From assembly GCA_903828145.1 (NCBI GenBank), contig CAIKKY010000014.1, forward strand, positions 1 through 36,891: a stretch of DNA of 36,891 bases. The letters run 5' to 3'. Below are positions 1-8,176 of the stretch, piece after piece. Position 1 is the stretch's first letter; each line of letters opens with the position of its first letter. This stretch comes from an uncultured Hyphomicrobiales bacterium (lineage in GTDB: Bacteria; Pseudomonadota; Alphaproteobacteria; Rhizobiales; Devosiaceae). Under the pieces are notes generated by a model. The model was not told where the DNA came from, searched no databases, and was given only the letters and a program-made list of their open reading frames with translations. The translations under genes and the position numbers were made by a program.

Positions 1-6
1 AGTACA

Positions 7-35
7 TTGACACTGCTATGGTGTAATTCTAAACT
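7..35 (+). promoter_or_regulatory. Candidate sigma70-type promoter of the EPS locus
   Basis: A perfect -35 box TTGACA lies at 7-12, followed by a 17-base spacer and a -10-like TAAACT at 30-35 (4 of 6 consensus positions). Transcription would start near base 42, right at the first in-frame ATG (43). This would make the antiterminator mRNA leaderless or nearly so. It also argues against the TTG at position 7 as a start codon, since that base is part of the -35 box. Nothing upstream is visible in the window. Confidence 0.45.
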
Positions 36-42
36 CTCAAAA

Positions 43-591
43 ATGTTGTCATGCAATATTTCACTCTCCTCTAATGATGTCGAAGGAATTGTCACCCGTC
101 GCTGGTATGTGGCGCAGACACAGGCGGGTCGTGAAGCCTTGGCGATCCAACACCTCAAGCGGCAGGGTTTTGAGGCTTTCCACCCAAGGTTTAGGAAAAG
201 GCGACGGCACGCTCGGCGCATTGATGAAGTCTTAGCTCCCGTCTTCCCTGGCTATGTGTTCGTGCGGTTCGACCGCGAGCGCGACCAGTGGCGCGCGGTA
301 AATGGCACGATCGGCGTCTCCCGTCTTCTTGTTGCGACCCCCAATCGCCCGCAGCCGATGCCAGAGGCGGCCATGGTGGCGCTTCGTGCGCGCTGTCAGG
401 ACGATGTCATGGGCGATTTGGTGCCCGATCTCCGACCCGGACAGGTCGTGCGCCTCATCTCAGGCCCATTTGCCGAGCAGTGGGTGGAAATCGATCGGCT
501 GGACGACCGCGGTCGCGTGCTTGTCCTATTGAATATCCTTGGTGGAACATCTCGCGTCGACGTGCCCCTGCGCGCGATTGGTACCGCATGA
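43..591 (+). CDS. NusG/RfaH-like transcription antitermination protein
   Basis: The protein (182 aa from ATG 43) has the NusG N-terminal fold beginning RRWYVAQTQAGREALAIQHL and ending in a conserved FPGYVFVRFD stretch. It also has a C-terminal KOW-type segment (LRPGQVVRLISGPF...). This is the specialised NusG paralogue layout (RfaH, UpxY/LoaP-like) commonly found as first gene of polysaccharide operons, where it lets RNA polymerase read through long clusters. No Shine-Dalgarno precedes ATG 43; AAGGA at 83-87 has no in-frame ATG/GTG/TTG after it. The start is therefore uncertain and the mRNA may be leaderless. It is followed 57 bases later by the sugar transferase, consistent with co-transcription. 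The family call is firm; its action on this operon is inference. Confidence 0.85.
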   Translation: MLSCNISLSSNDVEGIVTRRWYVAQTQAGREALAIQHLKRQGFEAFHPRFRKRRRHARRIDEVLAPVFPGYVFVRFDRERDQWRAVNGTIGVSRLLVATPNRPQPMPEAAMVALRARCQDDVMGDLVPDLRPGQVVRLISGPFAEQWVEIDRLDDRGRVLVLLNILGGTSRVDVPLRAIGTA

Positions 592-648
592 TGTGGCCGG
601 GTGATGGCCCGTTATTGTGCCATTGCGCCCGGCACGGGGGAGGGAGAC

Positions 649-1956
649 GTGGTTGAACTCAGCGTTGTCGCGCGAGCGCATTCGGGCGTCGCGGCCCGCG
701 GCGCGTCGCGACGTTGGCGGGCGATGCTGCGATCGAACCGCTTCACATTGGGCGGAGGGCTCCTCTTCGCCATCGTCTTGCCTGAACTGTTCCACCCCGC
801 ATTTCGTGGCGCCGGTGCCTGGGCTAACTATGAGCCGGGTCGGATTGAGCCGACGCTTGTCGCGTCGACGCTGGCCTTGATTGCTTCCCATATCTCGTTG
901 CGTCGGGTAGGGATGATGCCACTCGTCGAGGATAAGGCTCTAATTCTTCCGAGTTTTCTTGCCTGCTTCGGCCTTGCCCTGGGGTTGCTCGTTGCGGGTC
1001 ATGAACCTTTGGGGCGTTACCACTTCACGCTTGGCCTCATATTCGGCGTGGCGTGGTATTTTTTAGTCGCGCTGGCCCGTGGACGTGCCGGTAGCCCCCG
1101 CCTCGCCTGCATCGGAGCCTTGCCGCCCACGGAGGAGTTGCTGGCGACGAATATCGATTGGCAATTCCTTCTTGAGGCTGAAATGCCGGGGGATGTGTAC
1201 GGCCTCGTCGTCCAAGATGGCGCCAATCTTGACGAGGCTTGGACGCGCGTACTGACGCGGGCTGTTGTGCGCGGCATCCCCGTCTATGAATTGTCGCATC
1301 TGCGCGAACGGGTTCTGGGTCGCGTCCGAATAAGCGAGCGCCCGGATCGCGTCTTTGGCTCGCTGCTCCCCTCCTTGCCATATCTCCGGATCAAGCGACT
1401 GGTGGATACGCTGGCGGTGATCCCAGCATTGGCCTTGGCCCTGCCCGTGATGGCTATTGTGTGTGTCCTCATCCGCCTTGAGAGCCCGGGACCGATGATT
1501 TTCCCGCAGGCTCGGCTCGGCTATCGGGGGCGGCCATTTACCTGCTATAAATTGCGATCAATGCGAAGTGATGTCTCGGGGCCTGCCTTTACACAGGAGG
1601 GAGACCCACGCGTGACCCGCGTCGGGCGCGTCATTAGGAAGTGGCGCATTGATGAGCTGCCACAACTGGTGAATATTCTTCGTGGCGAGATGAGTTGGAT
1701 TGGGCCGCGGCCGGAGGCGGTATCGCTTGCGCGGCTTTATGCGCGTAGCATTCCTAACTACGCCTATCGCCACGCCGTTCGCCCGGGAATTAGCGGCTGG
1801 GCGGCCGTTCATCAGGGGAATGTCGCACTTGGTGATGAGGCGAGCCTCAAGCTTGAGTATGACTTTTATTACATCAAACATTTCTCGGTCTGGCTCGACA
1901 TTCTTATCGTCCTCATGACGATCCGCACCGTCCTGACGGGCTTCGGATCGCGTTGA
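649..1956 (+). CDS. Polyprenyl-phosphate sugar-1-phosphate transferase (initiating EPS glycosyltransferase)
   Basis: This is predicted to transfer a sugar-1-phosphate from a UDP-sugar to undecaprenyl phosphate, the first step of repeat-unit synthesis at the inner membrane. The N-terminal half has several hydrophobic membrane segments (for example [13 protein letters not shown] and [19 protein letters not shown]). The C-terminal 200 residues are the bacterial sugar transferase domain (PF02397): [20 protein letters not shown] membrane hairpin, [47 protein letters not shown] and IGPRPE. I chose GTG 649 because GGGGGAGGGAG lies just upstream; GTG 601 or ATG 604 would add 15-16 residues but lack a clear ribosome site. 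The sugar specificity (glucose, galactose or an amino sugar) cannot be told from sequence. Confidence 0.88.
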   Translation: MVELSVVARAHSGVAARGASRRWRAMLRSNRFTLGGGLLFAIVLPELFHPAFRGAGAWANYEPGRIEPTLVASTLALIASHISLRRVGMMPLVEDKALILPSFLACFGLALGLLVAGHEPLGRYHFTLGLIFGVAWYFLVALARGRAGSPRLACIGALPPTEELLATNIDWQFLLEAEMPGDVYGLVVQDGANLDEAWTRVLTRAVVRGIPVYELSHLRERVLGRVRISERPDRVFGSLLPSLPYLRIKRLVDTLAVIPALALALPVMAIVCVLIRLESPGPMIFPQARLGYRGRPFTCYKLRSMRSDVSGPAFTQEGDPRVTRVGRVIRKWRIDELPQLVNILRGEMSWIGPRPEAVSLARLYARSIPNYAYRHAVRPGISGWAAVHQGNVALGDEASLKLEYDFYYIKHFSVWLDILIVLMTIRTVLTGFGSR

Positions 1957-2187
1957 AAATTGGCGCTTGCTGGTAAGGTTTTGACCGATAATTTCATATT
2001 CGCGGGGTGGACCATGCGCCAGTCTTCGCCTATGGTGGGCGTAGGGGCTTGGTCCTCGCGCGGGTGCTCAAACCTGCAACATGCGACTGTGGTTGAGCTA
2101 TTCACCCGCAGTGCGGTAGCCTTGGATCGGGCGGCATTCTTGACATGATCTGGACTTTATCCCGAGCAGGGGACAGCAATTCACGCC

Positions 2188-3588
2188 GTGATTAATCGAC
2201 GATTTAATTCAATACGGGCCCGCATCGTGGGTGGCGGGGCATTTTGGTGCCTCTCCCTCCTGCTTGTCGTGGCCTTTCTCGCGGGCGGCTCGTCGCGCGC
2301 CGACGTACCGGCGCTGATCGTCCTGCGTCCGGTGGCGATTCTTTGTCTAGGCTATGGCCTCTCCCGCCTGACAGCGGATCAGGTGCGGGCGCATCGTGTC
2401 CTGCTTGGCTTGGCGCTGGCGACGGTCATTCTGGCCATCGCGCATATAGTGCCGCTTCCGCCTGAACTCTGGACGCGGTTGCCAGGACGGGAAATCGTTG
2501 TCGAGATCGACCGGGTGGCGGGACTGGGCGCAGTCTGGCGGCCGCTGAGCCTTTCGCCGAGTGGCAGTCTAAACGCGTTATTTTCTCTGGCAGTGCCCCT
2601 GGCCGTGCTTGTGTTGGGCGTGCAACTCACCCGCGATGAGCGCTGGCTATTGTTGCCGCTGATCATCATTATCGGGCTCGCGAGCGGGATCCTTGGCGTG
2701 CTGCAACTTGGCGGGCCGGCGGACGGAGCCCTTTACCCCTATCGTGTAACCAACGCGGGGTCTGCCGTCGGACTGTTTGCCAACCGCAATCATCAGGCAG
2801 TGCTGCTTGCGATACTCCTACCCATGCTCGCCGTTTGGGCTTCGACGCGCCTGCGCTCGCCGACTGACGCCCGAGTGAGGTCGTTCGCAGTTGTAGCAGC
2901 TTGCACTTTCCTCGTGCCGCTCACTCTTGTCACAGGCTCGCGCGCGGGATTATTCGCGACGCTATTAGGGCTAATGGCAGCCGTCTTACTCTATCGGCCG
3001 CCACTGGCGCGGGAGATTTCGCCCTCGCCACCGCGGCGCTGGAGGATGTTTCTCGCGGCGGCTGGGGCTGTCGTGGTTGGCGTGAGCCTAATCACTATCA
3101 CCCTAGGGCGGGCGCAGGCTTATGAGCGCCTCATTGGACGTCTTGCTGCGGATGAACCACGCTTCAAGATTTGGGGTCCGGTTATGGAAATGGCTGGGAA
3201 ATATATTCCGTGGGGGTCCGGGAATGGATCCTTTGTGGAGGTATATCAATTAGATGAGTCGAGAGAGTTGTTAAGTGCGATTTACTTCAACCACGCGCAT
3301 AATGATTGGCTTGAGCTGCTCTTCACGGGCGGCCTGCCGGCGTATCTGCTGCTGGGTGTCGCCATTGTTGTGATGCTGCGGGTGGCGGCCCGCCTTGCTC
3401 GGGTAGCGGCTTACAATATGCGTGACAGGCTGATGGCTTGGACGGGCATTACCATCATTCTATTATTTGGGGTCGCGAGTGTCGGAGACTATCCTCTGCG
3501 CGTGCCGTCTTTGGCTAGCCTCCTCGCGATCGCTGCGATTTGGATCAGCTCCTGCAAGCCTGTTTCAGGTGAGCAGGAGGCTCTGTAA
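2188..3588 (+). CDS. O-antigen ligase / polymerase-like membrane protein (Wzy_C family)
   Basis: A polytopic membrane protein of 466 aa with about 10-12 hydrophobic segments. It carries the family signature FANRNHQAVLLAILLPML near residue 200 and a periplasmic-loop motif YFNHAHNDWLELLFTGG near residue 370, typical of the WaaL/Wzy_C (PF04932) superfamily. These proteins join or polymerise lipid-linked glycans on the periplasmic side. Sitting between the initiating transferase and the export genes, it belongs to the general EPS machinery. A second polymerase-like protein is encoded at 11735, so the two may split polymerisation and ligation; which does which is not decidable here. It starts at GTG 2188 with AGGGGA about 12 bases upstream, so the start is moderately sure. 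Confidence 0.82.
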   Translation: MINRRFNSIRARIVGGGAFWCLSLLLVVAFLAGGSSRADVPALIVLRPVAILCLGYGLSRLTADQVRAHRVLLGLALATVILAIAHIVPLPPELWTRLPGREIVVEIDRVAGLGAVWRPLSLSPSGSLNALFSLAVPLAVLVLGVQLTRDERWLLLPLIIIIGLASGILGVLQLGGPADGALYPYRVTNAGSAVGLFANRNHQAVLLAILLPMLAVWASTRLRSPTDARVRSFAVVAACTFLVPLTLVTGSRAGLFATLLGLMAAVLLYRPPLAREISPSPPRRWRMFLAAAGAVVVGVSLITITLGRAQAYERLIGRLAADEPRFKIWGPVMEMAGKYIPWGSGNGSFVEVYQLDESRELLSAIYFNHAHNDWLELLFTGGLPAYLLLGVAIVVMLRVAARLARVAAYNMRDRLMAWTGITIILLFGVASVGDYPLRVPSLASLLAIAAIWISSCKPVSGEQEAL

Positions 3589-3639
3589 CCTAATTTTGAG
3601 AGTTTTCACTTGTGGACCAATTTGCGAAAGTTACCCTGC

Positions 3640-4362
3640 ATGATTAAACGCTCCGCGCTATATATGTCTCTGCTGCTGCTGGCAGCCTGCGCCGGCGCGC
3701 CGCAATTGGGCGGAGATCCCAATTTACGCGTCGTGGAGGCGAGTGCCTTGCCGGCGCCCGACCGCGCCGATCTCATCGCCGCCGCGCGCCCCTATCTTGT
3801 TGGTCCTTTTGACAAGCTCAGCATTGACGTCTTCGGCATTGAAGAAATGTCGAGCAAGGACGTGCAGGTGGATGCGAGTGGGCGCATGTCCTTCCCCCTA
3901 GTTGGCGTGATTGAGGTTTCGGGTAAGACGCCGGGTGAGATTGAGGCTCTCCTCAGAGATCGGCTCAGCGCCAATTACGTTCGTGACCCTCAGGTAACTG
4001 TCAATCTGAAGGAGACGGTGAGCCAAGTCGTGACGGTCGACGGCCAGGTGCGTAAGCCCGGCCTATATCCCGTCATCGGACGCATGACACTCTTGCGCGT
4101 TATCGCCAAGGCCGAGGGCACGGATGAGTTCTCAAAACTTAATCAGGTGGTGGTCTTCCGCACGGTGAGGGGCCAAGATATGGCAGCCCTATATAATCTC
4201 AAGGCGATCCGCGTCGGGAAATATGAGGATCCGGAAATCTTTGCGAATGATGTGGTCGTCGTCGGCGATTCTAAGGCGCGGCGCATCTTCAAGGATTTCC
4301 TGCAGGTCTTCCCGGCCCTCGCAACCCCGATCGTCATCGCCGCAGATCGCCTGAACAACTGA
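3640..4362 (+). CDS. Wza/GumB-type polysaccharide export lipoprotein
   Basis: Outer-membrane/periplasmic export protein for the assembled polymer. From ATG 3640 the protein (240 aa) begins MIKRSALYMSLLLLAAC, a lipoprotein signal peptide with lipobox LAAC and Cys17 as the acylated residue; this is why I prefer it to the upstream TTG 3610. A polysaccharide export domain (PF02563; YLVGPFDKLSIDVFGIEEMS, GRMSFPLVGVIEVSGKTPGE, VRDPQVTVNL) is followed by one SLBB-like domain (VVTVDGQVRKPGLYPVIGRM). It is shorter than E. coli Wza (about 380 aa) and lacks Wza's C-terminal amphipathic helix, as is common for single-SLBB forms in alphaproteobacteria. It lies 28 bases upstream of its expected partner, the Wzc-type co-polymerase. 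Confidence 0.9.
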   Translation: MIKRSALYMSLLLLAACAGAPQLGGDPNLRVVEASALPAPDRADLIAAARPYLVGPFDKLSIDVFGIEEMSSKDVQVDASGRMSFPLVGVIEVSGKTPGEIEALLRDRLSANYVRDPQVTVNLKETVSQVVTVDGQVRKPGLYPVIGRMTLLRVIAKAEGTDEFSKLNQVVVFRTVRGQDMAALYNLKAIRVGKYEDPEIFANDVVVVGDSKARRIFKDFLQVFPALATPIVIAADRLNN

Positions 4363-4390
4363 CGCCATTCATTGACCTGAAAGAAATCGC

Positions 4391-6631
4391 ATGAGTCATC
4401 ATTCAGAGCCCTCTCTCGCCCCTCAGGGGAGTGGCATTGCGCCCGAGGTTGAGGCCGACACCTACGCCCTGCCACCAATTTTGAAGCAGTACCTGCATAC
4501 GGCCATTCGCTGGAAATGGTTGATTGGCGGCATTATCGCCGGTGCACTTGTCCTTGGTTTGGTGGTGACCCTCCTCACCGCGTCGCGCTTCACATCCCGC
4601 GCGCAGATTGAAATTAGCCGCGAGCAGAAGAAGGTCACCAACGTCGAGGGATTGGATTCTGCTACGGCTGATCGCGACCTTGAATTTTATGAGACCCAAT
4701 ACTCGCTGCTACAGGCACAGTCGCTGGCGGATCGCGTGGTCAGGACACTCAATCTTGGGCGTCGAGATCAATTTTTCGAGGCGCATGGCGTTCGTTTGAA
4801 TGGTGAAGACTTCGGTGAGAGTGGTCTAGGTCGCTTGACGCCGGCGCAAGTGGTCGCCCGTGATAAGCTAGCGGGGCAGCTCCTCCTGAAGAATATCCAA
4901 ATCACGCCAGTGCGCCGCTCGCGGCTCGTAGATATTGCGTACACGAGCCGCACGCCGACCATTTCTGCTGAAGTCACGAATGCTTGGACGCGGCAGTTCA
5001 TCGCAGCAAACATGGATCGACAGCTTGAGGCGACGCTCGATGCGCGCAAATTTCTTGAGGAGCGTTTGGGTTCGCTGCGATCGAAACTTGAGCAGTCGGA
5101 GCGCGACGTCGTTACTTACGCCTCGCGGAATAACATCATTACCCTCGACACCGTGCGCGACGTTGAGGGTAAGACCCAGACACAACGGACCTTGGTGGCG
5201 ACTGATCTTGCAGCCCTCAATTCTGCCCTCTCTGTTGCCATGGCTGATCGCATTGCAGCCGAGAGCCGGGCTGGCTCCTCGCGCGGTGGAGATGCGAGCC
5301 CTGAGGCCCTTGCCAATCCCGTTATTTCACAACTGCGACAGAAGCGCGCCGAAGTCACCTCCGAATATGCGAAGGTCATGGTGCAATATGAACCGGGCTA
5401 CCCGGCCGCACGTGCGCTGAAGGGCCAAATCGAGGCACTTGATGCCGCCATCACGCGCGAGACATCGCGTATTTCGGGCAGTCGAACTCTCACTTATCAG
5501 GAGGCGCTCAAGCGTGAGCGAGACTTGAGGGTGCAAGTCGACGAGCTGAAATCACGCCTCGATCAGCAGCAGCGTGACTCCATTCAATACAATATATATC
5601 AGCGTGAGGCAGACACCAATCGTCAGCTTTATGACGCCCTGCTGCAGCGCTACAAGGAAATCGGCATTGCCGGCTCGGTCGGTGTCAACAACATCGTCAT
5701 CGTCGATAAGGCGGAAGTTCCCGACCGGCCATCCGGGCCAAATCTGCCCAAAAACTTGGCACTCGCGCTCTTGATTGGTGTTGGCCTCGCGGCTGCGGTT
5801 ACTGTTGGCCTAGAGCAGGTAGACGAGGGTGTCAGTAATCCGGGCCAGGTGCAGCACATGCTTCGCCTGCCGATGCTGGGCCACGTCCCAATTACGGAGG
5901 CAGATGCAGTTGAAAGCCTGAGCGATCCTAAGTCTGCTATCTCGGAGGCATATTTCAGTATTCGTTCCAACCTTGCCTTCACGACGTCGCACGGGTTGCC
6001 GCGCTCCCTTATCGTCACCAGCACGCGCCCAAGTGAGGGCAAGTCGACCTCCAGCTTTGCCCTTGCGACAATTATTGGCCGCACGGGTAAGCGCGTACTG
6101 CTTGTTGACGGGGATATGCGCTCGCCGAGCGTTCATCGCCTCGTCGGTCTCGACAATAAGGCGGGGCTGAGTAACCTGCTCGCTGGCGATAATGACATCC
6201 TTGGGTTGGTCAAGGGCACTGCCTTCGCCGGGATCTCCGTTCTGACGGCGGGGCCAAAGCCACCCAGTGCTGCCGAGTTGCTGAGCAATGATCGGATTGC
6301 GGCCCTGGTGAACGAAATGCAGGGCATGTTCGACCATGTGATTATTGATTGCCCGCCGATCCTTGGCCTGTCCGACGCGCCTCTGCTGGGGCGCGCCGTA
6401 GAGGGATGCGTTCTTGTGATCCAGGCAGAGGGGCCCGCGGTGCGAGGCATTCGCGCCAGCTTGGCACGCCTGCAAATGGTGGACACAAATATCTTCGGCG
6501 CCGTTCTCACTAAAGTCTCACAGCGTGAACTGGCGTACGGCTATGGCTACGGCTATGGCTATGGCTATGGCTATGGCTATGGCTATGGCGACGGCGACGG
6601 CGACGGCGACCAGCAGGATGGGCGTGGGTAG
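4391..6631 (+). CDS. Wzc-type polysaccharide co-polymerase with tyrosine autokinase domain
   Basis: Inner-membrane chain-length regulator fused to a BY-kinase (746 aa). A Wzz domain is bounded by membrane segments at about residues 43-66 and 455-477, with a long periplasmic coiled-coil part between. The cytoplasmic kinase has Walker A STRPSEGKST (Lys551), Walker A' VLLVDGDMR (Asp573, Asp575) and Walker B HVIIDCPP (Asp653). In this family autophosphorylation of a C-terminal tyrosine cluster controls oligomer state and export. Here that cluster is a strictly alternating Tyr-Gly run with nine tyrosines (716-732), followed by four Gly-Asp units (to 740), encoded by near-perfect hexanucleotide repeats. 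It starts at ATG 4391. Confidence 0.92.
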   Translation: MSHHSEPSLAPQGSGIAPEVEADTYALPPILKQYLHTAIRWKWLIGGIIAGALVLGLVVTLLTASRFTSRAQIEISREQKKVTNVEGLDSATADRDLEFYETQYSLLQAQSLADRVVRTLNLGRRDQFFEAHGVRLNGEDFGESGLGRLTPAQVVARDKLAGQLLLKNIQITPVRRSRLVDIAYTSRTPTISAEVTNAWTRQFIAANMDRQLEATLDARKFLEERLGSLRSKLEQSERDVVTYASRNNIITLDTVRDVEGKTQTQRTLVATDLAALNSALSVAMADRIAAESRAGSSRGGDASPEALANPVISQLRQKRAEVTSEYAKVMVQYEPGYPAARALKGQIEALDAAITRETSRISGSRTLTYQEALKRERDLRVQVDELKSRLDQQQRDSIQYNIYQREADTNRQLYDALLQRYKEIGIAGSVGVNNIVIVDKAEVPDRPSGPNLPKNLALALLIGVGLAAAVTVGLEQVDEGVSNPGQVQHMLRLPMLGHVPITEADAVESLSDPKSAISEAYFSIRSNLAFTTSHGLPRSLIVTSTRPSEGKSTSSFALATIIGRTGKRVLLVDGDMRSPSVHRLVGLDNKAGLSNLLAGDNDILGLVKGTAFAGISVLTAGPKPPSAAELLSNDRIAALVNEMQGMFDHVIIDCPPILGLSDAPLLGRAVEGCVLVIQAEGPAVRGIRASLARLQMVDTNIFGAVLTKVSQRELAYGYGYGYGYGYGYGYGYGDGDGDGDQQDGRG
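6536..6610 (+). repeat. Hexanucleotide tandem repeat encoding the Tyr-Gly / Asp-Gly tail of the Wzc-like kinase
   Basis: Nine units of TAY-GGC (mostly TATGGC, with TAC at units 1 and 3) run from 6536 to 6589, followed by GAC-GGC units to 6610. All units are six bases, so gain or loss of units by slipped-strand mispairing keeps the reading frame and changes only the number of phosphorylatable tyrosines or acidic residues. The Asp units differ from the Tyr units by the first and third codon bases only (TAT to GAC). Confidence 0.9.
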
Positions 6632-6654
6632 AGAGTGCTGTTGAGCGACTTGTG

Positions 6655-7845
6655 ATGTCCACTCCCCGCTGTCATATGCTGATTGGAGCGCTGTCCGTTT
6701 GCGTCGCATTGGCTGCCGGCGTCAATGCTGCTGCCAATGTCTGGCGCGCGACACAGCCGGAGCGTGTCTTGCATCTGAACGCCCGAGATCATCTAGCGCT
6801 GATGCGACAGGCCGATCGTCAGTTGGCCGGGGTTTCTGGGCCCATTGTGGATTTGCGACAACTGCCCCTCATCGCCCGTCGAGCCCTAGCCGCAGAGCCA
6901 CTCCAGACGCCGGCCTTAAGACTGCTGGCACTGTCAGCGGGGGGCGACGTTGCTAGTGCCCGAAGATCGATGACACTCGCTCATCAAGTCTCGCGCCGAG
7001 ATGTCGGGACGCAATTATGGTTGATTGAGGATAGTGCGCGGCAGGGAAATCTCAAGTCGACCCTTGCGCTTTACGACGAAAGTCTGCTGGTTGGAGGTGG
7101 GCTGAGCGACATTCTCCTCCCGATCTTGTCGTCAGGACTGTCCGTTCGAGAGATTAGGTCGGGCCTTGTGCCCTATGTTCGCGGGGGGCACCAGTGGGTG
7201 CCGACGTTTCTGAGCTACGCCGCGACCAAGGGTAATGCGGCTGAGGGTGCCGCCCAGCTCTTGATATCTGCAGGCGGTTCGCGCAATGGCCCGGCGGTTG
7301 CAAGCCTGGATGCGCAAATTCTTACTGGTTTGTTATCATTGGGCAATTTCACATTGGCCCAAGAATACCTCACTTACATGACGTCCGTCGGCGTCGTATA
7401 CGCTCGAGAGATTGGTTTTTCGGTGGGGTCAACCAATCCGGATCTCGGTCCTCTCGCGTGGAGCTTCACAGATGATCCCGATGTGGGCGCACAGTTGGAG
7501 GCGGGGCAATCAATCCGCATTAGGGTGTCGCCGGAACAGCATGGCACTGTCGCGCAACGCGTGATGCTTTTGATGCCGGGAACATATGAATTTTTGCAGC
7601 GCGTCGAATTTCCTCCATTGGCCACCTCGGCGCAAACTGTCTGGGAGTGGCGTTGCAGGGCTTCAGGCGATGTCATTTGGTCTCAGGCCGTTCCCATCCG
7701 AACGTCGGAGGCGACTTATTCTTCACGCATTGTGGTCCCGCTAAGATGCGGGGCGGTTCAGGTCAAACTGAGTGTAAGGGGTGGCGACGGTCAAGGGGAG
7801 GCTGAGATTGTGATTGGAGGCCTTCGATTGGTGCGGGGCGCATGA
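6655..7845 (+). CDS. Unrecognised envelope protein of the EPS locus (helical-repeat plus beta-rich C-terminus)
   Basis: I do not recognise a named family. The 396-aa product starts with a hydrophobic segment (MLIGALSVCVALAAGVNAA), a signal anchor or uncleaved signal. The middle (about 60-230) is Ala/Leu-rich with TPR-like helical spacing. The last 130 residues are beta-rich (AGQSIRIRVSPEQHGTVAQR, MLLMPGTYEFLQRVEFPP, SSRIVVPLRCGAVQVKLSV), resembling a carbohydrate-binding-type sandwich. It follows the Wzc-like gene by 23 bases and closes the export block, so a periplasmic role in assembly or export is plausible but inferred. GTG 6652 is an equivalent start. Confidence 0.7.
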   Translation: MSTPRCHMLIGALSVCVALAAGVNAAANVWRATQPERVLHLNARDHLALMRQADRQLAGVSGPIVDLRQLPLIARRALAAEPLQTPALRLLALSAGGDVASARRSMTLAHQVSRRDVGTQLWLIEDSARQGNLKSTLALYDESLLVGGGLSDILLPILSSGLSVREIRSGLVPYVRGGHQWVPTFLSYAATKGNAAEGAAQLLISAGGSRNGPAVASLDAQILTGLLSLGNFTLAQEYLTYMTSVGVVYAREIGFSVGSTNPDLGPLAWSFTDDPDVGAQLEAGQSIRIRVSPEQHGTVAQRVMLLMPGTYEFLQRVEFPPLATSAQTVWEWRCRASGDVIWSQAVPIRTSEATYSSRIVVPLRCGAVQVKLSVRGGDGQGEAEIVIGGLRLVRGA

Positions 7846-7991
7846 CGCGTCTAGTGTCTGCAATTTGGCCAGATATTTTAAAGAGCATTTTTCGATCATT
7901 CCGGGTCATAACCGCACGAATTCAATTCGTTGGTGCATTCGTAGAGTTGGAAAAATTTTATCAACCTGCGGATCATGGACATCGGCAGTAA
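7842..7991 (+). CDS. Possible small ORF (49 aa), translationally coupled
   Basis: An ATG at 7842 overlaps the preceding stop codon (ATGA). The frame encodes MTRLVSAIWPDILKSIFRSF... for 49 residues, with an amphipathic, basic N-terminal stretch, before TAA. No family is recognised. The 4-base overlap is the best reason to list it. It may equally be the cut-off start of a gene lost when the neighbouring block was exchanged, since no clear gene follows until 8177. Confidence 0.25.
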   Translation: MTRLVSAIWPDILKSIFRSFRVITARIQFVGAFVELEKFYQPADHGHRQ

Positions 7992-8176
7992 GTGGATGGA
8001 TGTATCACTGGATTGCAGCGATCTGCAGGATCCTCGGAGGTCTTATACCAGTCATTTACCTGTCCTGCCGAGCTATTGATTTTGCGTTATCGGGAGTTTG
8101 GGGACGTAACGTGTTTAAGGCCAGCGTTTTTTCAGCAACTTCTGCTGATCAGTTTTAAAATGAAAAAATTCATAAA
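7992..8176 (+). other. Gap between the export block and the repeat-unit block
   Basis: This stretch has no recognisable gene; together with the dubious small ORF before it, about 330 bases separate the two EPS blocks. It is more AT-rich than its neighbours. At 8102-8113 it holds GGACGTAACGTG, which matches 9 of 12 positions of the enterobacterial ops element bound by RfaH (GGCGGTAGCGTG). This is followed at once by TTTAAGGCCAG, similar to another part of the JUMPstart sequence. That similarity may be chance. Confidence 0.4.

Noticed and set aside
5810-6475. 221-aa open frame on the - strand inside the Wzc-like gene
   Set aside because: Antisense to the kinase domain, which has all its motifs.
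7814-8158. 114-aa + strand frame across the EPS block junction
   Set aside because: It overlaps the end of the previous gene, has Cys/Trp-rich unlikely composition and no ribosome site.
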